A DNA stretch of 64,000 bases from Arthrobacter sp. OV608 (lineage in GTDB: Bacteria; Actinomycetota; Actinomycetes; Actinomycetales; Micrococcaceae), in assembly GCA_900110595.1 (NCBI GenBank), contig FOEZ01000015.1:1-64000 (forward strand). Direction: 5' to 3'. Below, piece after piece: positions 1 to 9,000 of the stretch. The notes beneath the pieces were generated by a model. The model saw only the letters and a program-made list of their open reading frames with translations, was not told the origin of the DNA and searched no databases. Made by a program: the position numbers and the translations under genes. Position 1 is the first letter of the stretch; each line of letters opens with the position of its first letter.

Positions 1-438
1 TTCCGGTACGAGCGGTCCCTGGATGTGATCACGCAGGGCCGGAACCTGGGTATGGTGACCAAGTCCAACCTGATCCTGGGCATGGGCGAAACCCGCGAAG
101 AGATCTCCGAAGCCCTGCGGGACCTGCATGAGGCCGGGTGCGACCTGATCACCATCACCCAGTACCTGCGCCCGTCCGAGCGGCACCTGCCGGTAGACCG
201 GTGGGTCAAGCCCCAGGAGTTCGTGGACCTCCAGGACGAGGCCACCGAGATCGGCTTCCTCGGCGTGATGTCCGGCCCCCTGGTGCGCTCCTCCTACCGC
301 GCCGGCCGGCTCTGGGCCACTGCCATGCGCAAGAAAGGCCGGGACATCCCCGCCGAACTCGCCCACATCGCCGAGGGCATCCAGGACTCCGGAACCACCC
401 GCCAGGAAGCCAGCTCACTGCTCGCCGCGCATTCCTGA
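1..438 (+). CDS. lipA: Lipoyl synthase, C-terminal part (5' end outside window)
   Basis: Radical-SAM enzyme that inserts two sulfurs into octanoyl groups on lipoyl domains of the 2-oxoacid dehydrogenases and the glycine cleavage H protein. The reading frame is open from base 1 and gives about 145 residues, so roughly half of a usual 330-residue LipA is visible. The segments [28 protein letters not shown] and the closing [11 protein letters not shown] are typical of LipA; the serine of the RSSY motif is the known ligand of the auxiliary iron-sulfur cluster. The radical-SAM CxxxCxxC motif lies upstream of the window. It ends just before a strong hairpin. In M. tuberculosis lipA is likewise followed by the DUF4191 gene. 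Confidence 0.95.
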   Translation, partial: FRYERSLDVITQGRNLGMVTKSNLILGMGETREEISEALRDLHEAGCDLITITQYLRPSERHLPVDRWVKPQEFVDLQDEATEIGFLGVMSGPLVRSSYRAGRLWATAMRKKGRDIPAELAHIAEGIQDSGTTRQEASSLLAAHS

Positions 439-471
439 CACCAACCATCCCAGACGCCAAAAGACAACACC

Positions 472-513
472 CCGAAGGGCCGGCACCGGAGAACTCCGGT
501 GCCGGCCCTTCGG
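472..513 (+). terminator. Rho-independent terminator after lipA
   Basis: Perfect 19-bp stem (472-490 with 495-513) and a GAAC tetraloop, followed by a short T-rich run. It lies 33 bases after the lipA stop and ends only 11 bases before the -10 hexamer of the next gene. Confidence 0.85.
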
Positions 514-524
514 CTTTGGTCACG

Positions 525-530
525 TAGAAT
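525..530 (+). promoter_or_regulatory. -10 hexamer TAGAAT, near-leaderless start of DUF4191 gene
   Basis: TAGAAT ends 9 bases before the ATG at 540. No Shine-Dalgarno sequence lies between, so the transcript is probably leaderless or has a leader of a few bases. No clear -35 is visible; that region is occupied by the lipA terminator. Confidence 0.5.
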
Positions 531-539
531 TGAGGCACT

Positions 540-1292
540 ATGGCGAAATCCCCTGATTCCAGCAACCCCACTCCTGCGGGCTCGAGCGCAGTCAAGCGCG
601 GCCTCTTCTCCCGCAAGCCGAAAGAAGCGAAGGTCAAGAAGCCCAGCCGGCTCAAGCAGATCGGCGAAGTTTTCAACATGACCCGCCGCCACGACCCCAT
701 GGTCCCGTGGCTGATGCTGCTGGTGTTCCTCGGTGTTGTGGCCGTCAGCTTCCTGGTGGGCTTCTGGCTGGAAAACTGGATTACCGGCCTCATCATCGGC
801 ATCCCGCTGGGCCTGCTCGGTGCCACGCTGATCCTGTCGCGCCGAGCCGAGCGCGCTGCCTTCGCCCAGATCGAAAACCAGCCGGGCGCCTCCGGCGCCG
901 CACTGGGAACGCTCCGCCGCGGCTGGATCACCGAGGACCAGCCCGTTGCCGTCAATCCCCGCACGCAAGACGCCGTGTTCCGCGCCATTGGACGCCCCGG
1001 CGTCGTGCTGGTCAGTGAAGGGCCCAGCCACCGCGTGAAGCCGCTGCTGGACGCAGAACGCAAGCGCCTTGCCCGGATCCTGCCCAACGTCACCGTCCAC
1101 GTCATTGAAAGCGGACGCGGCGAGGGCCAGGTGCCCATCAGCCAGGTGGCAAAGAAAATGGGCAAAATGAAGAACGAACTGACCAAGCTCGAAGTCAATG
1201 CGGTCTCCAAGCGGATCGCTTCGCTGGGCACCCGGCTCCCCATTCCCAAGGGCATCGACCCCTACAAGGCCCGCCCCAACCGCGGACGTTAG
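540..1292 (+). CDS. DUF4191 family membrane protein
   Basis: A 250-residue protein of unknown function, matching by context and layout the DUF4191 family (M. tuberculosis Rv2219, also between lipA and glnA1). A basic N-terminal tail (residues 20-50, rich in K and R) precedes two hydrophobic segments at about 56-75 and 81-99, with a large soluble C-terminal part that is probably cytoplasmic. The C-terminus is strongly basic (KARPNRGR). The start is the ATG at 540, supported by a -10 hexamer 9 bases upstream. It stands alone between two terminators. No catalytic motif is recognised. Confidence 0.85.
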   Translation: MAKSPDSSNPTPAGSSAVKRGLFSRKPKEAKVKKPSRLKQIGEVFNMTRRHDPMVPWLMLLVFLGVVAVSFLVGFWLENWITGLIIGIPLGLLGATLILSRRAERAAFAQIENQPGASGAALGTLRRGWITEDQPVAVNPRTQDAVFRAIGRPGVVLVSEGPSHRVKPLLDAERKRLARILPNVTVHVIESGRGEGQVPISQVAKKMGKMKNELTKLEVNAVSKRIASLGTRLPIPKGIDPYKARPNRGR

Positions 1293-1295
1293 GCC

Positions 1296-1336
1296 AAAAG
1301 CCCCGGTACCGGCTACCTGCCGGTACCGGGGCTTTT
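1296..1336 (+). terminator. Terminator after DUF4191 gene
   Basis: 17-base inverted repeat (1296-1312 with 1320-1336), 7-base loop, ending in a run of T. A-tract on the left arm and T-tract on the right make it a classical intrinsic terminator. Confidence 0.85.
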
Positions 1337-1370
1337 TAGTGCACCAATACTGCCAGGAGGACAGGACAGC

Positions 1371-1808
1371 GTGAACCACAGCAATCTGAAAGAGGACCAG
1401 GCGGACGTCCAGGTCAACGAGGCCCACGTCAACGAGGAACAGGCAACCCAGGGCGACGCCGTACCGCCCGTCAAATCCTTGGCGCTGCGCGCCTTCCGGA
1501 TCTTCGCCATCGCTGAAGCGTTCAGCTGGGCCGCGCTCCTGATCGGCATGTACTTCAAATGGATTGCCGGCACCACGGAAATCGGCGTGCAGGTGGCCGG
1601 CCCCATCCACGGAGCCCTGTTCGTTGGCTACGGGATCACGGCGCTGGCGCTCTGGCGGCTGCAGCGGTGGCCGTTCATAGTGGCGTTGTTTGCCGGGATC
1701 TCGGCTGTTTTCCCCTTCGCCACCCTCTGGTTCGAGCGCTGGGCAGGCAGGCGGGGACACCTTTCGGCGGGCGGGTCGAGACCCCTCAGGGAAACCAGCA
1801 GGGCCTGA
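1371..1808 (+). CDS. DUF3817 family integral membrane protein
   Basis: A 145-residue membrane protein resembling the DUF3817 family: a hydrophilic N-terminal tail of about 35 residues, then three hydrophobic segments (about 40-62, 68-90 and 95-115) carrying the AEAFSWAALLIGMYFKW and GPIHGALFVGYG motifs. Function unknown. The GTG start at 1371 has an AGGAGG Shine-Dalgarno at 1355-1360 with 10-base spacing. It converges on the RDD gene with 12 bases between the stops and no obvious terminator. Confidence 0.85.
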   Translation: MNHSNLKEDQADVQVNEAHVNEEQATQGDAVPPVKSLALRAFRIFAIAEAFSWAALLIGMYFKWIAGTTEIGVQVAGPIHGALFVGYGITALALWRLQRWPFIVALFAGISAVFPFATLWFERWAGRRGHLSAGGSRPLRETSRA

Positions 1809-1820
1809 CGCCCGCGGATC

Positions 1821-2258
1821 CTAGCGGCGCAGCAGGAGCGTATTCATCGCCTTGTCATGGAGTCCGCGATGGTCGGGATCGAAAACCACGGCGGGGAACA
1901 CCAGGCACAGCAGCAGAGACCTCACCAGGCCAGCGAGCGGCCCCGGCGCTCCGCCGCCGGCCCGCACCACGTGGATGCCCATGGCACGGTGCCCGATGCT
2001 GTAGCCAAGGGTGCCGACCAGGAGGATCTGCTCGACGGCGAAAATGGCCAGGTTTGCCCAGGCGTCGCCGCCAAAAGCGAAGTTGCTGATCAACAGCGCG
2101 ATGCCCCAGTCGATCATGAGCGCAACGATCCGGCGGCCTGCCCGTGCGATGGAACCGGGACCGGACTCCGGCAGGCCAAGCCGCTCACCCGGATACCTGG
2201 ATATGCCGGAGGTGTCGGGGCCAGTGAGCCAGGAACCGAGGTCTTTGCGATCTACCAC
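1821..2258 (-). CDS. RDD family membrane protein
   Basis: A 145-residue RDD-domain protein. The signature appears as ARAGRRIVALMIDWGIALL around residue 36-54 and again near the end as DPDHRGLHDKAMNTLLL. There are about three hydrophobic segments. RDD proteins are proposed transporters or accessory membrane proteins, but no role is fixed for this one. A homologue (Rv2219A) lies next to glnA1 in mycobacteria. The GTG start at 2258 sits 6 bases after the hexamer TAAGCT with no ribosome binding site, so the mRNA is probably leaderless. It is divergent from glnA1. Confidence 0.88.
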   Translation of the reverse strand: MVDRKDLGSWLTGPDTSGISRYPGERLGLPESGPGSIARAGRRIVALMIDWGIALLISNFAFGGDAWANLAIFAVEQILLVGTLGYSIGHRAMGIHVVRAGGGAPGPLAGLVRSLLLCLVFPAVVFDPDHRGLHDKAMNTLLLRR

Positions 2259-2264
2259 CGTCCA

Positions 2265-2270
2265 AGCTTA
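2265..2270 (-). promoter_or_regulatory. -10 hexamer TAAGCT of RDD gene (leaderless)
   Basis: Minus-strand TAAGCT followed by 6 bases and then the GTG start at 2258. The expected -35 position falls inside the first CCACAGTGTGGA repeat. Confidence 0.45.
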
Positions 2271-2285
2271 CGCGTGTTCACCCGC

Positions 2286-2319
2286 CCACAGTGTGGATGC
2301 GGTTAGACCACAGTGTGGA
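2286..2319. repeat. Two identical CCACAGTGTGGA elements, 22 bp apart
   Basis: CCACAGTGTGGA occurs at 2286-2297 and 2308-2319. Each is a near-palindrome (CCACA/TGTGG arms). The 22-bp spacing puts both on one face of the helix, as expected for a cooperative dimeric regulator. They cover the -28 to -61 region of the RDD promoter and lie upstream of the GlnR box of glnA1. I do not recognise the cognate regulator. Confidence 0.5.
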
Positions 2320-2351
2320 CGGCCAGTAGCGTTGCCATATCAGGGCATTCT

Positions 2352-2389
2352 GTAACCTGCCCGAAACAATACGGACACGGACGGGAAAT
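2352..2389 (+). promoter_or_regulatory. GlnR box (a1-b1-a2-b2) upstream of glnA1
   Basis: GTAAC (2352-2356), 6 bases, GAAAC (2363-2367), 6 bases, GACAC (2374-2378), 6 bases, GAAAT (2385-2389). This matches the actinobacterial GlnR consensus gTnAc-n6-GaAAc repeated twice, with exact 11-base periodicity. The box is centred near -41 relative to the start inferred from the -10 at 2400-2405, an activator position. Confidence 0.8.
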
Positions 2390-2399
2390 GCCCCATCCA

Positions 2400-2405
2400 T
2401 AGGCT
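2400..2405 (+). promoter_or_regulatory. Candidate -10 hexamer TAGGCT of glnA1
   Basis: TAGGCT lies 10 bases after the GlnR box. There is no good -35 hexamer; the box covers that place, as in many activator-dependent promoters. It would give a leader of about 125 bases. An alternative, weaker promoter closer to the gene (TTGGAT at 2485) is possible. Confidence 0.4.
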
Positions 2406-2536
2406 GTTAGCAGTTTCAAGCGAATCCCCCGGCAGGGTGCACATCAGCAGGGAAACCCAGTGGTCTCCCTGCCTTTGGATTGCGTTGGATCAGATGGCTG
2501 TCACGCCAGATATTTACATATGCGTTAGGAGCATAG

Positions 2537-3961
2537 ATGTTCAAGACTGCGGACGAAGTCCTCAAGTTCATCAAGGACGAAGATATTAAGTTCGTCGATA
2601 TCCGCTTCACCGATCTCCCGGGTGTCCAGCAGCACTTTAACGTCCCGGCCAAGAGCGTTGACGCCGACTTCTTCATCAACGGCCAGCTCTTCGACGGATC
2701 CTCCATCCGCGGCTTCCAGGGCATCGCCGAGTCCGACATGCAGCTGATCCCGGACGTCACCACCGCGTTCCTGGACACCTTCCGCATGGAAAAGACCCTC
2801 GCGCTGAACTTCTCCATCGTCAACCCCCGCACGGGCGATCCCTACCACCGCGACCCCCGCGGCGTGGCTGAGAAGGCCGAAGCCTACCTGGCCTCCACCG
2901 GCATCGCAGACACCGCATTCTTCGCTCCCGAAGCAGAGTTCTTCGTCTTCGACAACGTCCAGTACCAGTCCTCCCCGCAGGGCAGCTTCTACAAGATCGA
3001 TTCCGAGGAAGCACACTGGAACACCGGCCGCGAGGAAGAGGGCGGAAACCTCGGCTACAAGACCCCCGTCAAGGGCGGTTACTTCCCGGTCTCCCCCACC
3101 GACAAGCAGGCCGACCTCCGAGACGCCATGTGCGTTGCCCTGGACGAAGCCGGCCTTGAGGTCGAGCGCAGCCACCACGAAGTTGGATCTGCCGGCCAGG
3201 CCGAGATCAACTACAAGTTCACCACCCTGACGCACGCTGCCGACGACCTGCAGAAGTTCAAGTACGTCATCAAGAACACCGCAGACGCCTGGGGCAAGTC
3301 CGTGACTTTCATGCCCAAGCCGGTCTTCGGTGACAACGGCTCCGGCATGCACTGCCACCAGTCGCTGTGGAACGGCGGCGAGCCGCTGTTCTACGACGAG
3401 AAGGGCTACGCCGGCCTGTCCGACACCGCCCGCTGGTACATCGGCGGCCTGCTCAAGCACGCCTCCGCCGTCCTGGCCTTCACCAACCCGACGGTGAACT
3501 CCTACCGCCGCCTGGTCAAGGGCTTCGAAGCCCCGGTCAACATGGTCTACTCGCAGGGCAACCGCTCCGCCGGTATCCGTATCCCCATCACGGGCACCAA
3601 CCCCAAGGCCAAGCGCATCGAGTTCCGCGCTCCGGACCCCTCCTCCAACCCGTACCTGGCCTTCGCTGCCCAGCTGATGGCCGGCATCGACGGCATCCGC
3701 AACCGCATCGAGCCGCCGGCACCCATCGACAAGGACCTCTACGAGCTCCCCGCTGAGGAAGCCAAGGACATCCCCAAGGCTCCGGGCACGCTCGAGGAAG
3801 CCCTGGAAGCCCTGGCCGAGGACAACGAGTTCCTGCAGGCCGGCGGCGTCTTCACCCAGGACCTGATCGACACCTGGATCGAGTACAAGTACGAAAACGA
3901 AATCCGCCCGCTGTCGCTGCGCCCGAACCCCTACGAGTTCGAGCTCTACTACGGCGTCTAG
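2537..3961 (+). CDS. glnA: Type I glutamine synthetase, adenylylatable (GlnA1)
   Basis: Makes glutamine from glutamate, ammonia and ATP; dodecameric cytosolic enzyme and main entry of ammonia into metabolism. The 474-residue length and motifs fit class I-beta: [48 protein letters not shown] and [15 protein letters not shown]. The adenylylation site is intact: Tyr402 in [11 protein letters not shown] (codon at 3740-3742), the residue modified by GlnE, whose gene follows. The ATG at 2537 has TAGGAG 5 bases upstream. The GlnR box upstream implies induction under nitrogen limitation. It ends at a terminator. Confidence 0.98.
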   Translation: MFKTADEVLKFIKDEDIKFVDIRFTDLPGVQQHFNVPAKSVDADFFINGQLFDGSSIRGFQGIAESDMQLIPDVTTAFLDTFRMEKTLALNFSIVNPRTGDPYHRDPRGVAEKAEAYLASTGIADTAFFAPEAEFFVFDNVQYQSSPQGSFYKIDSEEAHWNTGREEEGGNLGYKTPVKGGYFPVSPTDKQADLRDAMCVALDEAGLEVERSHHEVGSAGQAEINYKFTTLTHAADDLQKFKYVIKNTADAWGKSVTFMPKPVFGDNGSGMHCHQSLWNGGEPLFYDEKGYAGLSDTARWYIGGLLKHASAVLAFTNPTVNSYRRLVKGFEAPVNMVYSQGNRSAGIRIPITGTNPKAKRIEFRAPDPSSNPYLAFAAQLMAGIDGIRNRIEPPAPIDKDLYELPAEEAKDIPKAPGTLEEALEALAEDNEFLQAGGVFTQDLIDTWIEYKYENEIRPLSLRPNPYEFELYYGV

Positions 3962-4025
3962 CCAGGCTCTGCGGCTGACGCGGGCATAGCCCGCAAACAG
4001 TCCGCAAGGGATCTTTCATACAGGA

Positions 4026-4061
4026 AAGGCCGGCTTCAAGGTTTCCCTTGAGGCCGGCCTT
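4026..4061 (+). terminator. Terminator after glnA1
   Basis: 15-bp stem (4026-4040 with 4047-4061) containing one G-T wobble, 6-base loop, short T run. Located 65 bases past the glnA1 stop. Confidence 0.75.
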
Positions 4062-4113
4062 ACTGCTGTCCGGATCCGCCAGAGTTTCCGGCTCGCATGT
4101 CCCGGATGCAGCG

Positions 4114-4761
4114 TCAACGGACCGGCTGTGCTTCCTCTTCACTGCCCGTAACTGATGGTTGTACGGCCACCCTGCTGAAACCCGCGGGCAGGTCGGCGTC
4201 ACTTGACGCGAGAATGACAGTAGTTCGCTCCGCTATGTCCACGTCACTGATGTCCGCGTTGTACAACTCATCAGCCTCACGCTTCAACCCGGCGCCTTGT
4301 GCCTCGTCCAGGCGTTTGCCATCCATGGACCACTTGTAGTCGTAACTGAACGTGGGTGCCCAGCTATGGAGAGCATCGGCGACACTGGTGAACGTGGCTT
4401 GCCGTCCTTCAGGACTGGAGGCGCTCACCATATACAGATTCACTGGTGCCGTGCCGGTGCGGTTGTCCACGTCCGCCACGAGGTATGAAACAGGCGCTGC
4501 TCCGACCTTGACCCGGTAGGCCTCGATTGCAGCTACAGCAGGGTCGGTCGCAGGTGCCGGCAACGTAAAAGTAATATGGGCGCCCGAGGCCGTAGTGAGC
4601 CCGTAGAGTCCTGCCGGCGTCGTGCCTGGTGGCGTGGCCGATGATTGAGCCGCGCTTGGGCCGGCCCCGCCAGCCGGCGGGCCGCCTTGCACAGGCGCCG
4701 GCGCTGAACACGCTGCGAGCAACAAAACAACGGCCGGCGCGGCGGTCCTGATCTGCTTCAT
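4114..4761 (-). CDS. Predicted lipoprotein of unknown function
   Basis: A 215-residue secreted protein. The N-terminus is a lipoprotein signal peptide: K and R near the start, a hydrophobic core and a lipobox LAAC with Cys18, followed by a P/G/A/S-rich linker to about residue 50. The mature part has no family I recognise; it contains VSYLVADVDNRTGTAPVNLYMVS-like beta-strand sequence and a tryptophan/tyrosine-rich patch (SWAPTFSYDYKWSMDG) that could be an extracellular beta-sandwich. I chose the ATG at 4761 because it directly precedes the signal peptide, with GGGAAG upstream; the frame is open for 87 more codons but these look non-coding. Confidence 0.75.
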   Translation of the reverse strand: MKQIRTAAPAVVLLLAACSAPAPVQGGPPAGGAGPSAAQSSATPPGTTPAGLYGLTTASGAHITFTLPAPATDPAVAAIEAYRVKVGAAPVSYLVADVDNRTGTAPVNLYMVSASSPEGRQATFTSVADALHSWAPTFSYDYKWSMDGKRLDEAQGAGLKREADELYNADISDVDIAERTTVILASSDADLPAGFSRVAVQPSVTGSEEEAQPVR

Positions 4762-4891
4762 GGCTTCCCAAACTGTGTTTGCAGCCCCCAGAGCTATCTG
4801 TATGTAGCCCCCAGCATAGGGGCCCGGGGAACACTGTGGAAGTGCCGGATCGCCCGGTATCCCGGGAACCGGGAGCAACTCCCCATAAGGT

Positions 4892-4935
4892 GGGGATCCG
4901 GCTCCAGACGTGCTGAGACCGGGAGCCGGATCCCC
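4892..4935. repeat. Inverted repeat in the 4762-5054 intergenic stretch
   Basis: 14-bp perfect stem (4892-4905 with 4922-4935), 16-base loop, no T tract. It probably ends transcription of the GNAT/VOC operon that reads leftward into this region. The rest of 4762-5054 shows no gene or other clear signal. Confidence 0.45.
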
Positions 4936-5054
4936 TGGCGAATGTCCCCCGAGACGAAGACTAAATGAAGCCTTCCCCCCAACAAGGTTTGAAGAACACC
5001 GCCAGTCCACATGATGTGCCAATCCGGCACCGAGTGCAACGCCGGGCGGTCCGG

Positions 5055-5516
5055 TTACGGCCGGCGGGCCGCAGCAAAGGCCCGGTACAGGGTTCGTTGG
5101 GGGCCTGAGGACCCGCCCAGGTACTGGCCGCGGTCCTCGAATCCGGCGCGGCGGTAGGCGGCCAGGCCCGCGGGATTGGCTTCGTTGACGGAGAGGACGA
5201 CGCCGGCCTCCCGGCTCTGCTGCCGGCTGCTGAGTTTCTCCGCGGCCGCCGCAGCGGCGGCCGCCCCCTGCGGACCGTAGCCTTTGCCCTGCTGCCGCCG
5301 GTCGATGAGGAAACCGCGCAGCAGCCAGGCGGAATCGTCGTCGGGCCAGCCGGCAAGCCTGGCTGCCCCTGCCTGCAGAGTGAGCACCCCCACGGCCTGG
5401 CCATTGGCTTCAATCACGTACGGACGTCGTGACTCCTCAGCCAGGCCGGCCAGGGCCATCCGCAGCGGATCGCCAACAAATTTCCCCTGCCCGGGCAAAA
5501 GTTCGAGTCCGGCCAC
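5055..5516 (-). CDS. GNAT family N-acetyltransferase
   Basis: Acetyl-CoA dependent N-acetyltransferase of the GNAT superfamily, substrate unknown. Visible motifs: a strand with AVGVLTL, the acetyl-CoA binding loop RRQQGKGYGPQG (consensus Q/RxxGxG/A) and the C-terminal NEANPAGLAAYRRAGFEDRG. The GTG at 5516 is the first ordinary start codon and gives 153 residues, but the frame continues upstream and codes for ISLRDIDDDARAIQLEAV, which looks like a genuine GNAT N-terminus. No ATG, GTG or TTG occurs in that stretch; a CTG at 5595-5597 overlaps the VOC stop in a CTGA arrangement. The start is therefore uncertain. Confidence 0.8.
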   Translation of the reverse strand: MAGLELLPGQGKFVGDPLRMALAGLAEESRRPYVIEANGQAVGVLTLQAGAARLAGWPDDDSAWLLRGFLIDRRQQGKGYGPQGAAAAAAAAEKLSSRQQSREAGVVLSVNEANPAGLAAYRRAGFEDRGQYLGGSSGPQRTLYRAFAAARRP

Positions 5517-5593
5517 GGCTTCCAGTTGGATGGCCCGGGCGTCGTCGTCGATATCCCGGAGTGAAATCAGCCAGACGCCCCCACCCGTTCCGG

Positions 5594-6034
5594 TCAGGAT
5601 TGTTGGCCCGCGGATTCGCCCGCGGTGGCCTCGGCGGGCGCTCCTGCGGGATCCATCCAGAAGACCTCCCAGAGGTGTCCGTCAGGGTCCTGGAAGCTGT
5701 GGTTGTACATAAAGCCGTAGTCGTGGAGATCCTCGGACACTGAACCGCCGTTGGCCAGCGCGGTGCGCACTGCCTCGTCCACGGCTTCCCGGCTGTCCAC
5801 GGAATAGGCGATGATCGCTTCCGCTGAACCCGTGTTGTCCGCGACGTCCTTCCTGGTGAAGGTCTTGAAATAGTCCTGTACGAGCAGCATCACGTACGCG
5901 TTCTCGTTGACCACCATGCAGGTGGCGTTCTCGTCGGTGAAGTCCGGGTTGAAGGTGAAGCCGAGGGAACTGAAGAAGTCCACCGAGCGCTTGAGGTCCT
6001 GGACGGGCAGGTTGAGGAAGAGTTGGTTAGCCAT
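5594..6034 (-). CDS. VOC superfamily (glyoxalase-like) protein
   Basis: A 146-residue single-module vicinal-oxygen-chelate protein. The fold pattern is visible: LNLPVQDLKRSVDFFSSLGF at the start, YVMLLVQDYFKTF in the middle and FQDPDGHLWEVFWMDP at the end, where the last glutamate is the usual metal ligand position. The group includes many PhnB/Glo-like proteins of unknown substrate, so no reaction is assigned. The ATG at 6034 lies 6 bases after a TACGTT hexamer and lacks a Shine-Dalgarno sequence, suggesting a leaderless mRNA. It heads a probable two-gene operon with the GNAT gene. Confidence 0.85.
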   Translation of the reverse strand: MANQLFLNLPVQDLKRSVDFFSSLGFTFNPDFTDENATCMVVNENAYVMLLVQDYFKTFTRKDVADNTGSAEAIIAYSVDSREAVDEAVRTALANGGSVSEDLHDYGFMYNHSFQDPDGHLWEVFWMDPAGAPAEATAGESAGQQS

Positions 6035-6040
6035 GGGCTC

Positions 6041-6046
6041 AACGTA
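6041..6046 (-). promoter_or_regulatory. -10 hexamer TACGTT of VOC gene (leaderless)
   Basis: Minus-strand TACGTT, 6 bases before the ATG at 6034; no ribosome binding site between. Confidence 0.4.
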
Positions 6047-6095
6047 GCACCGGGCCCTGACAACTGTCAGCCGCGCACTATGGGCGGTTCAGGGG

Positions 6096-9000
6096 TTACT
6101 GGCCGTAGAAGACCCGTTCGAAGACGGCACGGGCCCGCCGGCTGACCCGCAGGTAGTCCTCCTCCAGGGCCGCGGCCTGGCCTGGTTCGTAACCGCACCA
6201 GCGTGCCACGGCTTCCAGGTCGCGCCGCGAAGACGGCAGCAGGTCCGAGGCCTTGCCGCTCCAGATGACGTTGGCGGACCTGATCCGGCTGGCCAAACGC
6301 CAGGCAGCCGCCAGGAGGTCGGCATCGTCGGCCGCCAGCAGGCCAAGCTGGGTTGCCTCCTGCAGTGCACCCACGGTTGAGGTGGTACGCAGCTGCGGGT
6401 GTTTGCCCGCATGCTGCAGCTGCAGCAACTGGACCAGCCATTCGACGTCGCTGAGCCCGCCGCGGCCCAGCTTGAGGTGCCGGGCAGGATCGGCCCCCCG
6501 GGGCAGGCGTTCGGACTCCACCCGTGCTTTGATCCGCCTGATTTCGCGTACGTCCTGCTCGGATACGGACTCCGGGTAGCGGATGGGATCGATGAGTTCG
6601 AGGAAGTCCGCAGCCAGGGAGTCGTCGCCGGCCATGGGCCTGGCACGCAGCAGTGCCTGGGCCTCCCAGATCAGGGACCAGCGGCGGTAGTACTCGGCGT
6701 AGGAATCCAGGGAGCGCACCATCGCACCGTTCTTGCCCTCGGGGCGCAGGTCCGCGTCCACCTGGAGGACCCGTTCGGCCATGATGGCCGGCTTCAATGG
6801 CTGGGTGAGGAGGCTGGAGACCTTGGACACGATCCGCGAGGCCTGCTCCTGCGCTTCTTCCTCCGAGAAGCCCGGCAAGGCCCGGTGGACGTACATCACG
6901 TCGGCGTCGGACCCGTAGCCGATCTCGCGCCCGCCCTGCCGGCCCATGGCAACCACCAGGACAGCGGTTTTCAGTGGCCCCTTGGCTGAGACGATTCCTT
7001 CGGCCACGCGCAGTGCGCCCAGCACCGCGGCCCGGTCGGCGTCCGCCAGGGCGGCTCCCACGCGATCCTGGTCCAGGAGACCGGCGGAGTCGGCGATGGC
7101 AACCCGCAGCGTCTCGCGCCGCCTGATCAGCCGGATCAGCCGCATGGCACTTTCCGGATCTGCATGGCGGGACATCTTGGAGGTGATCTCCTGCCACTGT
7201 GCCTCAAAGGTCACCGGCACCAGGTCCTTGTCATGGCCAAGCCAGGCCACCGATTCCGGGGACACTTCCAGCAGGTCGGCGATCAGCCGCGAGTTGGCCA
7301 GCACATGGCATAACCGCTCCGCGGCGGCCTTGGAGTCCCGGAGCATGCCCAGGTACCAGTGGGTGGTGCCCAGGGCTTCGCTGACCCGGCGGAAGGCGAG
7401 GAGGCCGCCGTCGGGATCCACGCCTTCGGCCAGCCAGTCCAGCAGGATGGGCAGCAGCTGCCGCTGCAGTGCGGCCCGGCGGCTCACGCCGGCCGTGAGG
7501 GCCTCGATGTGGCGCATGGCACCCTTCGGGTCCCGGTAACCAAGGGCGGCGAGCCGGCCCTCGGCGGCCTCGGGCGTCAGCTTGGCGTCCTCGCTGCTGA
7601 GCTTGGCGGCGGTGTTGAGCAGGGGCCGGTAGAAGATCCGTTCATGCAGCTCACGCACCGAGCGCTTGGTCTTCTGCCAGGCAGTGAGCAGGGCGTCCGG
7701 GTGCGGGCGTTCGTTGGAAAACGGGCCGAGCACCGCCTTGGCAAGTGCACGCAGTGCCGGTTCGCCCACCGGCATGAGGTGGGTCCTGCGCAGCTGGAAG
7801 AGCTGGATGCGGTGCTCCAGGAGCCGCAGGTACCGGTAGGCGTTGTCGAAGGCTGCTGCATCGGCTCGCCCAATGTAGCCGCCTGCGGATAGTGCGGCAA
7901 TGGCGGACGTGGTGTCGCGCCGGCGGAGTGATTCATCGGATTTGCCGTGCACCAGCTGGAGCAGCTGGACGGTGAACTCAACGTCCCGCAGTCCGCCGCG
8001 GCCCAGTTTGATCTGCCGCTGTTCCTCCGCGGGCGGGATGTGTTCGGTGACGCGGCGGCGCATGGCCTGGACTGATTCGACAAAGCCGTCGCGGCTGGCC
8101 GAACTCCAGATCAGCGGCGTGATGGCCTCTTCGTACAGTTGGCCGAGGGCAGCGTCACCGGCGATGGTGCGTGCTTTGAGCAGTGCCTGGAACTCCCAAC
8201 TCTCCGCCCACCGCGCATAGTACGTCTGGTGTGAGGCCAGGGTCCGGACCAGGGGCCCGGATTTACCCTCCGGCCGCAGGTTCGCGTCCACCTCCCAGAG
8301 CCCGGGTTCGCGGGCCACCGATGAGATGGCCCGGGAGATTCCGCTGGCAAGGGCCGTGCCGATGGTGGCAGTGGCAGCGTCGTCGAGGCTGCCCGGCTCC
8401 ACCACGTAGATCACATCGACGTCGGAAATGTAGTTCAGCTCGCGGGCCCCGCATTTGCCCATGCCAATAACAGCCAGGCCGACGTCGGCCACGTCCGCGG
8501 CGCTGAACTGGCCGGCCGCTTCGGCACGCGAGACGGCAAGGGCGGCCTCAATGGCGGCGCCCGCGAGATCGGCGAGCTCCCCGCCCACCGACGGCATGAA
8601 GTCCAGCGGGTCCGCGGCGCACAGGTCCTTGACTGCCAGGTCCACAACGCCCCTGCGGTAGGCCGTCCGAAGGGCCGCATAGGCGTCGGTTCCGGTGGTT
8701 GCTGCCACCGGCCGCGCGGCCCGGGGATCGGCGCCCACGGACTGCAACAGGGTGGCGCGAAGCTCCTGCGGATCGGCCGGCTGGGGTTCAGGGCTGGGCC
8801 GCACTTCAAAGGCGGACAGGTGTTCAGGGTGGCGGATCAGGAACTCCCCCAGCGCCTCGGACGCTCCCAGGACGCGGTACAGCGGCTCGCTGGTCTCGGG
8901 GTCGGCGGCCGCAAGCTCCCGCAGGGCCGGATGCTTTTCGATCAGGCGGACCAGGGACTGCAGGGCTGTATCCGGGCTGGCAGCCATCTGGAGCCCGGCA

